Source: Paramarasmius palmivorus | Taxonomy: Eukaryota > Basidiomycota > Agaricomycetes > Agaricales > Marasmiaceae | Assembly: GCA_037176845.1 (NCBI GenBank) | Contig: JAYKXP010000040.1 | Coordinates: 62,001 to 126,000 of the forward strand | Direction: 5' to 3' | DNA length: 64,000 nt | Shown here: piece by piece, positions 12,089 to 24,665 of the stretch | How positions within the stretch are numbered: the stretch's first letter is position 1 | Layout: every line of letters starts with the position of its first letter | Program-made: the position numbers and the translations under genes | Notes under the pieces: model-generated | Told to the model about the DNA's origin: nothing | What the model saw: only the letters and a program-made list of their open reading frames with translations | The model's database searches: none

Positions 12089-14062
12089 ATGGACACTCCA
12101 AGAAGTTCTTCTACTCTTCCTTTTACCAACTTGGACACTGGAGTGACACAGACTAACGCCTTCGATGATGTCGAGGTCGAGATTGGGACGTCGTCAACAC
12201 CTCAAGATGTGTACCCCGATGGTGGATTGCGGGCTTGGCTCAATGTTTTGGGAGTGAGTGAAGTATTTTAACCAATCAGCTCGTTCTGACTACGAATATG
12301 CTGCAGCTGTTTATGAATACCTTTTCGTTCGTGCGCTTGAAACACAAACAAGTCCCACAAGACTGAACGAATTACCCCAGATATGGCTATATAAATTCAT
12401 GGGGTGTATGCACTTCTTGTTAAGGGACATCATAGAGCGCTAGCTGAACAATTAACTATCCAGATCTTTCAGGCGTACTACCCGATGGATTTACTTAATA
12501 GTTCATCGCCGTCAGCCATGTGAGTTGTCTTGACTTGTGAGCTCGTTATCGAAGGCTAACACGACACTACCAGTGCATGGATCGGATCAATCCAGGTATG
12601 TGAATAAAATCCGATGCTTTGTCACGAGTTCTAACCGGTCGCTCCAGTCATTCTTAGCCTTGGGTTCGACATGTGTTGCAGGAAGACTCTTTGACTTGGG
12701 ATATGCGCGCCACATGCTTCTCGCTGGAGGATTGACCCTCGTCATTGCTACGGTTTTGGTCGCCGAATGTCATCAGTACTGGCAATTCCTACTTGTGCAG
12801 GGAATTATTACTGGGGTGCGTCACGCTGAAAGTCCTACGTCTTTACACAGGAAGGAAAACAAAAGCATGATTAGTTCACGATTGGAATCACCACCAGCGC
12901 TGGGATTCTAATCTTACCAGACTGGTTTCGCAAACATCTTGGTTTCGCCTACGGTGTTGCATACTGTGGAAGCTCCTTAGGTGGTATAGCAATTCCAATT
13001 GCTGTGAGGTATCTTCTTCCTCGAGTTGGGTACGTGTCATTCAGCATTAGGTCTGTGGTGATGACTAACAGCTTCCAGATTCAAATAGACTATACGATTG
13101 ATAGCTGGGTCTTTCCTCTTTGTGACTCTCGTGATGTGTCTGGTAAGTGACACTGCGTAGCCCCGTGATCCAAACGACTGTTCTGACGGCACGAGTCAGG
13201 CAATGAAACGTTGACTATCTAGCACCCATGCACCAAAGGAGCACTTTTCTCTGACGCTGTTCAAGATATTACCTTACAGTGGCTACTGAATAGCCATATT
13301 CTTCATTTACTTGGGCTATTTCACGCGTAAGTCTTTGGTTTAGAGGACTCGGTTTTGCTACTTACACCGTCATTGTACAGTACCATGGTATATTTTAACG
13401 ACAGCGCAATCACTCGAGTTCTCCGACTCCGTGATATTCTACCTCGTCTCGTTTGTTAATGCAGGATCTTGCGTTTGCGTTGGGCGACTTGTGGGTGGAG
13501 TAATCGCTGACTGGATCGGTAAGTGTTCCATGGGCTCTATACGCACTGTGATTTCTCACAATCGCCCAAGGCCCATGAATACTCAAATCCCTTGTATGAC
13601 AGTTGCGGCAATTGTAACGCTGTCGTGGCCATTTGTGCAGACGCAAGCAGCTCTAATCGCGATTGCGATCATGTACGGGTACGGTTCTCTTCCCTATTCC
13701 CTCAGACCCCGCAAACTCACTCGGATTAACCTCGAAAGTCTTTCTTCCGGCGTCTACATTGCTATCAAAGCTACGCCAGTCATCAGCATGCCGGGAGATC
13801 CCGGCGATATTGGCCGTCGAATCGGTCTTACATATATAATATATATTCGCAGCCACCGGATCGTTACTCAGTTTGCCGATACCAGCAGAACTGGACGAAA
13901 GATACGGGACAAAGGCGACGGGACTCTATGCAGGTGTGTCGTGTCCTTATGAATGGTGCTTCGCGAGCTGACATGGGTCTAGGCCTGGCAATTTTTGTGG
14001 GAGTATTAGCGATAGTCATTTCACGGTATCTTTTGCGTAGTAATCTTTGGGCTAAGATTTGA
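12089..14062 (+). pseudogene. MFS transporter pseudogene (copy 3)
   Basis: This is an exon-by-exon duplicate of the MFS gene at 6721-8683, starting MDTPRSSSTLPF and ending LWAKI-stop. Three lesions disable it: TGG to TAG in the exon reading GFK-stop-TIRLIAG (13086-13088), a second stop (CGA AGA to CGT TGA) at 13212-13214, and a 7 bp insertion in a TA-rich run near 13833-13850. A 6 bp in-frame duplication also lies near 13465. The same odd intron between the exons reading MNTF and GYINSWG is present as in copy 2. Confidence 0.75.
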
Positions 14063-14453
14063 ATTAGATCAATATATATGCGCTCATCAGCCCTACTAGT
14101 TGTTTGGGCCAGTAGATGATAACCGTCCCCATTGGGGGTTAATTCTCAGATTCACCTCGAACGCAGTCGCCTTTGTACCTACTCACCGCAACTTACTTCC
14201 GTTCTCTACGACGAAGAAAGGCAAAAGCAAAAACCTTACCTTTCCGAGCGTGTAGCATTGCTGAGTCATGTTCGAGTCCCTTTCGAGCACAAATGATGGT
14301 CTGTGACCTGTATTTCCGAGTCACTATTTTAACGACGTACGAGTTGTTGAGTGATCTCTGAAAGCAATATCTAGCCAGTACTTTACATGGATGACATACA
14401 GGTTACACGCAAACGGAACATCCGAAACCTAAATATGGGATCTTACTCAACTA

Positions 14454-16443
14454 CTAGACTCTCGCTTTCACATGCAAAATCAACCCCGGGTTCTTTTCTT
14501 CTCCTTCGATTTCCGGGATTGGGATCATCATCCCCATGTTTCCTCTTCGAATCTCCATTCCCTTCGGTACTCGGAACTCGAAGCGTTCAATGAGCCCACC
14601 GAGTAGAGCATGGATCTCCATTAACGCGAATCGGAATCCAACGCAGCCTTTAGGTCCACCACCTGTAGAGCACGTCAAGCTACAAACACAACACACTGGC
14701 AAGTAAGGTGGGGGACGCACTAAAGTTAAGAATGTTCCCAGTCATACCAACCGAAATGTCCCTCTGCAAATCATTTTCCTTAAGAAACCGAGCAGGATTC
14801 CACTCGTTGGCGTCAGGTCCCCATACGCTTTCGAGTCTAAACCCTAGTCAGTAAAGATAAAACAGCGATGAAGATAAATACCGGTTGTACGAAGCAAGAT
14901 CGATGACGATCCTCTGCCCTGGTCTGACTGGAACCTCTCTAACCTCCTGACCTGACGATCCAATGACCGGAATCTCCAGCGGTATGGAATCATACACAGC
15001 AGACTCTCGAATGAGAGTAGACACTACCGGATGCAGCCTCAATGCTTCCTATACTTTGCTTGTACCGCATGACACACCATTGAAGTGGAATGGTGCGTAC
15101 CTTGACACAACAGCCCAACCACTCCAACGAATCATAACCGTTGTCTGATCCTGCTTTAACCTCTTTATACACGCTCTCCTGATCCTCTGGGTGTCGACTG
15201 AGCTCGTAAATAATCCACGCAATGGAATACCCCGTTGTATGATGACCGGCTTGAATTAGCGTCGACATCTGAGAAAGCACTTCATCTTCGGTAAGTCGTT
15301 TTCGTGGATCCTCAGCACGGTTGGCTTTCACTAATGACATTTCCATTGGAGACACCCAACAGTGATGGATATTGATGAACACGCACCCAAGACGCTTAAT
15401 ACATCCCGCTCCTTGCCCGTGAGCAGCAACTCCTCCGATTCACTGTTCACCCCAAATGATAGGCCACTCTTGTGCATGACTTCTCTTGCCTTCTCATTCG
15501 ACACCTCCAGATACCTCTTCGCAATCCTCTCTGACGCCGTAGGGAGATATTGATTCTGCCACGCTGAAAGCCAGGATGGAATATATTGCAACATACACCG
15601 CGAAAGAACCTGAGCACGAGAAGGTGATGCACCACCGAGTTTATCGAGGTCTTTGAGAACTTTGGTTAGTTCGTTCGGTTTGTTTTCTAACGCATCAAAA
15701 TGGTAATTAAACGAGCCTGCAAATGGATAAGGTTAGCTATGAGCAAACTTGGAACGATTCAAAGACGCACTTTCGCCGATAATATCTAATGTCACTTTTT
15801 GCAGCCAAGGGATAAGATCAAACATGTCGACTCCCTTTGCTAATTCAGCGTTCCATTTCTCCGAAAGCTACCCGAAATGCTTGATCAGCGTCTATAAAGG
15901 ATGACTTGGAGCAATTCGCATACCTTCGCTACATGCCCCTCAAACAGCGTCCCGAAACTCTTCAAATGGTTAATTGAAAACGCTGGACTCAACACCCTCC
16001 GATGTTTCCTATGCTCTTCCCCAACAGCCCAAAGTACTCCTCTCCCGAAAATCAACTCAAAAAACCTCCTTAAATCACGAGCTTCCGGGTACTCATTCAC
16101 GTTGGCGTGTAAAATATGGTGGATAGCACGAGGATCGGCTGTGACAAGTTTGGGTTGACCGAAGGATCCGGGTTGGCGGTATGTTGGGCCGAAGGATTCA
16201 ATCCAGCGGAAGGTGAGATCGCCGACATGTTGTTCAGTCCTTAGGAGGTACTCGACACCTTTTGTTATGGGTCAGTGAGCTTGTACATCCACAATGCAAA
16301 GTAGAACAATAACCGAGTAGGTAGCCTTCTCCCTCTGGACCGTTCAAAAAGTCAAGTCTTTTGCCTTTGTTGAGGAGGTACAGCAGAAGAAAAGATGACA
16401 GAGCAACAACTGCAGCACCGATATCTAGGTAAGTGAGACCCAT
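14454..16443 (-). CDS. Cytochrome P450 monooxygenase (copy 1)
   Basis: Eight exons join in phase into about 540 residues from ATG at 16443 to the stop at 14454. An N-terminal membrane anchor (residues about 8-22) is followed by RLDFLNGPEGEGYLLG. Then come GRGVLWAVGEEHRKHRR (helix C region), the I-helix piece IQAGHHTTGYS, the ExxR motif in EALRLHP, the WNPARF segment, and the heme loop FSGGPKGCVG with its cysteine ligand. The heme protein would act at the ER membrane, using electrons from P450 reductase to oxidise a small molecule; the substrate is unknown. The usual acidic residue of the I-helix AGx(D/E)TT motif is His here, and the heme-loop Arg is Lys. The last two exons share an identical 238 bp tract with copy 2. 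I do not assign a CYP family. Confidence 0.85.
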
Positions 16444-18303
16444 AGTGGAGAAGGAACAGAGTCACCATCATGAGGACTATCTTTTATTCGCGTAAGATCG
16501 AAGGGCCGTTGAGCCGAGTTCCATAATTAAGCTCCCTGTGAAGGGAAAAAAATCGGGTACAGAGAGGTGTTTATATTGGCGTGGGTTTCTCGATATTTGG
16601 AGTACCTTAGCTGATGCTCCCATCAGAGTTCAGTCGGCATGGTTCGACAACACTTCATTCGTCACCGTGACCTCTACTGGTTTCATCACTACTTTGAACG
16701 CATTGCCGCCATATTTATTCAATGTATGCACATGGTGGCGGCACAAGCCGGGAATTGGAAAAACTCTAAACCATATATGGGCCATTCTAATCATCGTTTC
16801 TTACCACACCCGCGGGAAGCCCAACCTTTCTGCTCGGCTGCTGCTCGGCATATATCCCTCAAATCTATTGTAAGACGTAGTGAGCATAAACTGATTAACC
16901 TATCATGGTGCGATACACCCGATATGATTTATCAGTGCTCCTATACGTCGAGCGTACTTCCCGAGTCTGTGACAGCACTTTCACTCGGGTTTCCGCGTTC
17001 GTGATTCCCGCTACGATGAGTAGTGGGTTATGGCCCTATGGGGTCAAAACTTTCGTCCGTTCATTAGTAATCCTTAGTCAGCGCAGCTCTTTGCCATTTC
17101 CGAGTTCCCCAAGCTCTCCTTGAATGTTCAGACGTCCACCATCGGTTCTTACCTGTCCCAACAACCTTTTCTCCTTTGGTCGTTGCTCTTGATAAATTCT
17201 TATGTATAGCACCATGGACCCCAAAATTTACCGCAATACGCTCGCGAACACTGTCCCTCTCGCTGATAGCTGGTGCGCATATTTATTCTCATTGCTTCAC
17301 ACAGCAGTCACAGTCCCCTTTGGCTTTGCCGTCGAATTACCCGCGGCTGTTTACATGATTTGTGACGAAGTATCCGAAGGATGTGAGCGATTATTACTTC
17401 CTGGTTGCCGAACCTTTAGGCGACACTACTTTTTGAGAATGTTCAAGTTGCACATCCCAAACATTCAATTAGCGCCTGTGAGGAGCCCGCCGCAGGCGGG
17501 GCGACGAGCAGGCGCGTCACCTTCATCGTCTTCCAGCTGACCATTGATATCTATCTCTTGGTTCATCGTAACTGAGGAAGGAGTCTGGCTTGATTTGGCT
17601 GTCTGATGATGAAGTACTGTTCATAAGTAGTACTGGCAATTAGTAGTGATTACCACTATTTCTGTTACATTATCTGGTCTTGTAAACGTAGCGGGCTCTG
17701 CCGCTTGCCGGCCTTAATGGGTAATCTTCTATGTTACGTACGGGGTGAAGAAGGATAGGTTACATGAGACGAAAGGCAAGGTATTTATAACTTCCATGAG
17801 AGAAGTGGTTGGTAAACAAAGATAAACATAGTACGAGTATGCGTAGATGATGATATATAGCCGGAGGCGTTACAGACGAAGAGAAGTCTAAAACGTCAGT
17901 GAGTATCAAAATTACACCTTGTCAAATTCCGCACCAACGCGAAAAATCATGGCAATTGAGTGGGCTTCTAAGAATCAGCCTGAGCTGTTACGATACTTAA
18001 AATATCAATTCACAGTATAAACGTTCGCTGATACAGGGCACTCCTGTACTCGATTCCTATGAGCGGAACACTTTCCAATTCCAGTGTGAGGGTTGATCTA
18101 TTGGAAATCATGCATCATGGTCAGACCTGAAAAGGGTGTATAACACGGCGAGGACGCGCTAATCCACCGCGAGCAGACTGAGACAAATGCTCGGCGACGA
18201 GAAAGAATCAAATCAAGCAAAGTGGTGGCATAGCCGTATCGTGATTCGGACAGTAAGCACCGATAGTGGCCGACTACACGAAGGGTACAGAAATACAGCG
18301 CTC
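16444..18303. other. Decayed spacer between P450 copies
   Basis: 16550-16850 matches the region upstream of the other P450 copies (compare 20620-20850 and 27390-27500). 16978-17010 keeps a short MFS remnant like the one at 20890. 17478-17875 may be a solo LTR. 17900-18180 matches sequence that in other units lies between the nucleotidyltransferase relic and the tRNA genes (21860-22100, 28420-28640). No intact gene is seen. Confidence 0.5.
17478..17875. mobile_element. Possible solo LTR
   Basis: A stretch starting TGTGAGGAGCCC and ending GGCGTTACA has a GC-rich hairpin near its start (GCCCGCC-GCA-GGCGGGG), TA-rich promoter-like sequence later, and no coding frame of note. It sits where sister units carry the nucleotidyltransferase relic. 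I found no clear target-site duplication, so both edges are uncertain. Confidence 0.25.
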
Positions 18304-20304
18304 CTACACTCTTGCTTTCACGTCCAAAATCAACCCTGGCCTCACTTTTTCTCCTTCAATCTCCGAGATTGGGAGCATCATCCCCATGTTCGCCCTTCGT
18401 ATCTCCATTCCCTTCGGTACTCGGAACTCAAAGCGTTCAATGAATCCATCAAGTAGAGCATGGATCTCCATTAACGCGAATCGGAATCCAACGCAGCCTT
18501 TAGGTCCACCACCTGTAGAGCACGTCAAGCTACAAACACAACACACTGGCAAGTAAGGTGGGGGACGCACTAAAGTTAAGAATGTTCCCAGTCATACCAA
18601 CCGAAATGTCCCTCTGCAAATCATTTTCCTTAAGAAACCGAGCAGGATTCCACTCGTTGGCGTCAGGTCCCCATACGCTTTCGAGTCTACACCCTAGTTA
18701 GTGAAAACAAAGCAGCGGTGAAAAATATCAATACCGGTTATACGAAGCAATATCAATGATGATCCTCTGCCCTGGGATGACTGGGACCTCCGTAACCTCC
18801 TTACCTGACGATCCAATGACCGGAATCTCCAGCGGTATTGAATCGTACACAGCAGACTCTCGAATGAGAGTAGGTATTACTGGATGCAGCCTCAATGCTT
18901 CCTATACCTTCTATTTATATTTCGTGACAGTGGGCAACTAGAATCATACGTACCTTAACACAACAGCCCAACCACTCCAAGGATTCATAACTGCTGTCTG
19001 ATCTTTCTTTAACCTCTTTGTACACTCTCTCCTGATCCTCTGGGTGGCAACTAAGCTCGTAAAGAGTCCATACAATCGAATACCCCGTTGTATGATGACC
19101 AGCGTGAATGAGCGTCGATATCTGCGAGAGCACTTCATCTTCAGTAAGTCGGTTTCGTGGATCCTCGGCACGGTTGGCTTTCACTAACTCATTTCCGTCA
19201 GAAACACAGCGATAATAAATATTGATCAGACCAAACACGCACCCAAGACGCTCAACACATCCCGGTCCTTCCCCGTAAGTAACAACTCTTCCGCCTCATT
19301 GTTCATCTCAAACAATAACCCACTCTCGTGTAATACCTCTCTTGCCTTCTCATTCGACACCTTCAGGTACCTCTTGGCAATCTCCTCTACCGCAGTCGGG
19401 AAATATCGATTCTGCCACGCTGAAAACCAGGATGGAATATATTGCAACATACACAGTGCAAGAACCTGAGCACGAGAAGGTAATGCACCACCGAGTTGGT
19501 CGAGGTCTTTGAGAACTTTGGTTAGTTCGTTCGGTTTGTTTTCGACAGCGCCGAAGTGGTAGTTGAACGAGCCTGCCAATAGAGAACGTTCGCTATGTAT
19601 AAGCTGGGATAGGTTCAAAGACGCACTTTCGCCGATAATATCTAATGTCACTTTTTGAAGCCAAGGGATGACATCAAACTTGTCGACTCCTTTTGCTAAT
19701 TCAGCGTTCCATTTCTCCGAAAGCTACCCATCAAATGCTCGATCAGTCCCTATAAAGGGAAGCAACATGCGCAATTCAAATACCTTTGCTACATGTCCTT
19801 CAAACAGCATCCCAAAACTCTTCAGATGGTTAATTGAAAATGCCGGACTCAACACCCTCCGATGTCTCCTATGCTCTTCCCCAACAGCCCAAAGCACTCC
19901 TCTTCCGAAGAGCAGCTCGAATATCCTCCTTATATCACGAGCCCCGGGGTACTCATTCACGTTGGCATGCAGGATATGGTGGATAGCACGAGGATCGGCT
20001 GTGACAAGTTTGGGTTGGCCGAAGGATCCAGGCTGGCGGTATGTTGGGCCAAAGGATTTAATCCAGCAGAAGGTGAGATCGCCGATGTGTTCTTCGTTCT
20101 GCAGGAGGTACTCGACACCTATTGTGGATGGGTCAATGACTTTGCACATCCACAATGAAATGTGGAATAATAACCGAGTAGGTAGCCTTCTCCCTCTGGA
20201 CCGTTCAAAAAGTCAAGCCTTTTGTTTCTGTTGAGGAGGTACAGCAGAAGAAAAGATAACAAGGCAACGCCTGCAGCACCGATATCGACGTAAGTGAGAC
20301 CCAT
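18304..20304 (-). CDS. Cytochrome P450 monooxygenase (copy 2)
   Basis: Same eight-exon structure as copy 1, open throughout, from MGLTYVDIG at 20304 to the stop at 18304. Visible landmarks are the N-terminal anchor, NGPEGEGYLLG, GRGVLWAVGEEHRRHRR, IHAGHHTTGYS in the I helix, EALRLHPVIP (ExxR), WNPARF and the heme loop FSGGPKGCVG. Compared with copy 1, residues differ along most exons but not across the end of the gene, where 238 bp are identical including an intron. Reaction and substrate are unknown. It heads one of two nearly repeated units (18.3-24.7 and 25.2-30.3 kb). Confidence 0.85.
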
Positions 20305-20859
20305 AGTGGACGGAAGAAGGAAAGAATGACCATCACCAGAGCTATGTCCCCTTTTATTAGCGTAAGATCAGAAGGCTGTTAAGCCGAGTTACATATTTGA
20401 GCTATCTGCGAAAGCTCAGCGCTCATACCAGAAAGGGAACAAATCCCGCTCGGAGGAGAAAGTCCCTATATTAATGCAGCTTTTTACTGGCATTCGATAT
20501 TTGGAGTATCTCATCCAGTATGCATGATTCACCCCATAAGGAAATTCAAATATCAGTGATAGTTTCGACTGTAACTGATATATCAGGTTTCTCCCCGTCG
20601 TTCCTCCGAGCGGTTCTTTTCTCTTTCCGGTGTGGCTCAAGTCGGCACAGACACGCGAAGCTGGGTGGTTCGAAAACACTCCATTCACCGCCGTGTCCTC
20701 GACTAATTTCATCATCAGAAGGCTTAGCTGTGAAGTATTGTTGATTAAACGAGAGTAGAGGGAACACGGTTGCCGCCATATTTATTCAAAACATGCAGTT
20801 GGTGGCGACGCAGACGGGAAGTCGAAGCCATATATGGGCTGGTAAAATCACTTATTTTA

Positions 20860-21120
20860 TCATTCCTTCATCTCCCACCGCAGCACATTCACTCGAGCTT
20901 CCCGCGTCCGTGATATTCTACCTCAACTTGTTCTTCGATGCAGGCTGGAAACGGTACAAAGGCGACGGCCCGCCTCTATGTAGTTGTGTTATACTCCTAC
21001 GGATGGTGCTTCCCGCGAGTTGATAGGGTTCTAGAGTTGGCAATTCTTATGGGGGGTATCAGCAATAGCCATTTCTAGGTACTTATGTGTAGTAATCTTT
21101 GAGCCAAGCTTTATATTAGA
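20860..21120 (+). pseudogene. MFS transporter remnant with internal deletion
   Basis: Two pieces of an MFS gene like the one at 6721-8683 are fused. LELPASVIFYLNLFFDAG (the GFSDSVIFYLVSFFNAG region) runs directly into sequence matching the last exons (RYGTKATGLYAG onward) and the 3' flank. About 400 bp of the parent are missing between them. The remnant at 27.5 kb has the same junction. Confidence 0.7.
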
Positions 21121-21173
21121 TCGATATATACGAGTATATGCGCTCGTCAAGCTTGGTTATCTGGGAAATTAGA

Positions 21174-21790
21174 TCAAAACCGACTCCGTTGTGCGTAACC
21201 GTATTTTACTCCTCTGATGAGCAATAGATGAACTCCCAGAGTCGTTAACAACGGACCTGCCTTCGTGACTATCACCTCGATCGTCACATCCACACCAATC
21301 AAGATAAAAACACTAGCTGTGCCCTTCAAATCGTACAGCTCTGCTCGTGTACGAGTCAACCTCCGTTCTCCAAGCCTCTGAGGAGCAAGTCCAACCGAAT
21401 ACTACCAGATCTTGCTGTGTAGTGGCTACCGTACCCATCGAACTGAGCAGGTGTACATCACCCAAAACCAGTGCAGGAGTTGCCACATCCGTACTAAACC
21501 TGACTCGGGATACGCAAACCGCTTGAAAGACGCTAGACCTGTTGATCCGCTGATGCGTAAAAAAGGATCTGGCCGTATATCCTGAGTGTTCAGGTATGGC
21601 AAAAGATTTTAAATGAGTGACATTAAAATGCTGTGTATCGCTTTGCGGTAGTTGATGATATCTACGGATAGCAAGGTGTGAGTACTTGATTTATTGTTAT
21701 CGGGAAACTGCAATTGTCCACATCTTCGAGTCAGATTCTACCTTGCAATTACTTGATAAGCAGATGCGATACGGACACAGCCTGACAAGT
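21174..21790 (-). pseudogene. Nucleotidyltransferase-like relic
   Basis: The minus strand keeps LTRTRAELYDLKGTASVF and IEVIVTKAGPLL, matching the middle of the intact gene at 34.7-36.5 kb, plus degraded traces of the upstream GGS/SDLDLY core. Stops and shifts abound. It lies tail to tail with the MFS remnant, as in the other units. Confidence 0.65.
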
Positions 21791-22394
21791 GCGCCACAAA
21801 CCGAAAAAATACTGCTCGGAGGAAAGATGAAGAGACGTCAGTAAGTGCCTGCCATGGAATGTCAAATATTGCACTAACGAAATGTACCATGGCAGCTAAT
21901 TAGGTTCGAGGAATCAGCCTGAGCGAACATGATACTCAAGCCATCAACTCAAAGTCGCCGATATAGGCCATTTCTGTGATTAACCCCTATCGAGCGGAAC
22001 GGTCTCGAATTCCAATGCCGGTGTGAGGGAAGCTCTACTGGCTGATTTATTAGACAGCATGCATCATGGTCAGACCCGGAAAGAATGCATACCTCCAGGG
22101 CGTACGGTGTACTCATCCTTATGAGATCCAACCAGGCTGACGCAAATGCTTCTCGGAGACGATAGGAAAGAATCAAGTCAAGCAAAGTAGTGGCGTAGCC
22201 CTATCGTGATCCGGACGGTAAAACGACACACCGATAGTTGCGGACTGCATTCAGGCAGGGTACATCAATACAGTGCACGACTCGTCCCTGAGGGGTTCAA
22301 AGCCAGGTATGCTCGGGAGTATGAGTGCCCTTAAACGATAATAAGAACCTTTTGGAATGCAAAATGTAAGTAAATAAAAATTAGAGTTATTCAC

Positions 22395-22485
22395 TGAATT
22401 GGACACACTGGGAATTCGCAACTTACATCTATGCCCACTATGCTAAGCTAATGTGATAACCAACTACACCATGTGCCCATATCGG
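22395..22485 (-). pseudogene. tRNA-Ala relic
   Basis: The D-arm half (ataaccaactacaccatgtg on the plus strand) is clear and TGCTAAG of the anticodon region remains. The T arm is partly lost and the 3' acceptor half does not pair. Compare the intact tRNA-Ala at 47330-47422. Confidence 0.6.
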
Positions 22486-22632
22486 AGACCTGGAATAGAG
22501 GAATAACTCGATGTCTTGGATGATATACTATACTACAGAATATGGATCATCGTATCACTCGACTGAACCACGAATACAGACAAAACGACTTGCGAATATC
22601 AAGGCACAAAAAGTATCGTATGGAATTGGTAT

Positions 22633-22728
22633 GATTCGACCCAGGCTCGAACTGGGACCTTCTGTTAACACTTCCCAGATAACGCACCGATGTTAGAGGG
22701 ATGCGATAACCAACTAGGCCATCGAACC
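22633..22728 (-). pseudogene. tRNA-Val (AAC) relic
   Basis: Same layout as the tRNA-Val at 9700-9794. The anticodon stem is broken (CAGA replaced by GGGA on the plus strand), one G of the variable/T-stem run is missing, and the D arm has a substitution. Probably not functional. Confidence 0.7.
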
Positions 22729-22729
22729 G

Positions 22730-24665
22730 GCGGACATTAGCCTGGCTCTGTAACGTCTAACCATTACTGGAGCCGAGGAAGCGATGGGAAGTATTACCCC
22801 ATAGCCAGAAGGGGAAGACGGATGAGGAAGTGAGAGGTTCTCTTGTGTTCATGCGGAAACGAATAATGAACAGCCGCTCCAGGACATCGAGAGGAGGATC
22901 AGCCGGAAAGGAGTCGAAACACGGATAAGGGCAGGTAGCAAGGGGAGCCGTAAGTGAATAACCGACGTGGGTATAGCTTTGGGCACTGTTCTTTAAACGA
23001 ATCAGTATATGCGAGGAGCCTAGGAAGTATAGCGCATCTGAGAGAAAACAACGTCCCCTTCAATACCTCGGTCAAAGTGAGTAACCGTAAAGCAGCGCCA
23101 CTCAACCCGACGGCGGAGATGGTGATAGAGCGGGGTATCGTAGAAGTTGAAGGGACGTGGTATCGTCGTGAACGAAGCGCTCAGCTACCCTCAGCACTAA
23201 CATTCACACTCCCCTCGCCGTTCCTCCTACACCCCTCAACAAAACAAACATCATAGCCAAACATCCTCTCCTTGACTCGTTTCCCAAACCTTCCACCCTG
23301 TTTGATATCGAGGAACTCGGATCATTTCGCAGTCATGTGTGCAGCATGGGCTAGGGTGTGGCTAGGGTATCCAGTGGGGCGATCGTAAAGGATGTCATAG
23401 GAAGGATTTGGGGATAGGAGGTCGCAGATTCAGGGGAAAGTTGCTGAGAAAACACCCAACAACGAGCCTCCTTAAAGGCCCCAGCTGCTGCTTGGTGCTC
23501 GTGCAAGGTGCAAGAAGATCCAATACGACGGTGAAGGAAGTGTGAGCGACCGTGGGTGGGCGGAAAGTGTCGTCGGAGTGGAGGTACAATCGTTCGGAAG
23601 GGTGAATGGCAGGAGATAGCTGAGGAGGCCTTGGGTGTGGTGAATGTCTACGAGAATGCCTGAACCTTGTCAGTACGACAAGAGAGAGCTAGGAACGATC
23701 CACGTACCCAGAAGCCCTAAAACACTGGCGTGAGAGTCACAGTCCTGCTATGCGTATCGTGGATCCTTCCTTCCCAGCAGGTACCGTACCTGGATCCAGA
23801 GAATAGAGAATAAGAGTTTGTATACTTTGGAGGAGCGGAAGACGTACATGAAAGCAGATTTTTATTCTATCTTTCCGAAGCGCTGGAGTCGAACAGGGCG
23901 GGAGATCTCCCAGGGATGCATGAATAATATTCGACCCAACAGTGGAAGGGGGCGTGAGCGACCGTAGGTGGGCTGAAGATGGCGGGGTGAGGAGGACGTG
24001 CTGATAGTAGCGGTAGGCGTAGCTTGGAATCAACTGGAAGGCTCTGTAACAGGAGAAGGCGGAGAAGACTCGAGGGAGGCGGGATGTTGTGAGCACGACA
24101 GGAGACCGGTGTTACCAACGATTCACGTACCCAGAAGCCCAAAGACACTGGCAGTCCTCCTATGCATACCATGTGTCCTGAATCCTTAGCATGATAATAA
24201 GTCGGCGGTCTTTGGGATACTGATCTTCATCGGAGGAAACGAACCTTTACAAGAGAGTGTAAGCGTTTGTACGCTTCGAAGGGGCGGATGACATACATGA
24301 CTCCAGATTTCTCTTTGATCCATCTTACGCGCCGGTATCGAATGAGACAGAAGGTCTACGGAAAGTGCAAGCATGAGATTCGTCCACCTGAATTCGTTGG
24401 AGTCGTTCGAATATTGGATGTAGTCGCGTTGAATGCTGGGTGAGCTTGACGTCTGTTGACATCCAACAAGATAGATTCTAAGACTTTGCTACCACGATAT
24501 TTCATGATTTAGCTTCGGATTTCAGTCCAAAAGGGTTCAGAGAACTTACTGTGGACAAACGGCGAGGACTGGGCTTGTCAACGATGGACGCGAAACAAGG
24601 ACAGCTGTGACATGTCACAGTCACTCATCACTCTCCCTTGACATCGCATGACGTAACGCGCTTTG
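22730..24665 (-). repeat. Dispersed block X, copy 2
   Basis: Carries TGACGTAA at 24649-24656, the perfect palindrome TGTGACATGTCACA at 24606-24619, and the exon-like FASIVDKPSPRRLST ending at a GTAAGT donor. A piece reading WIKEKSGVMYVIRP lies near 24330-24260. A second, more damaged partial copy of the same piece lies at about 23900-23820, so this block is internally duplicated. Product unknown. Confidence 0.5.
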
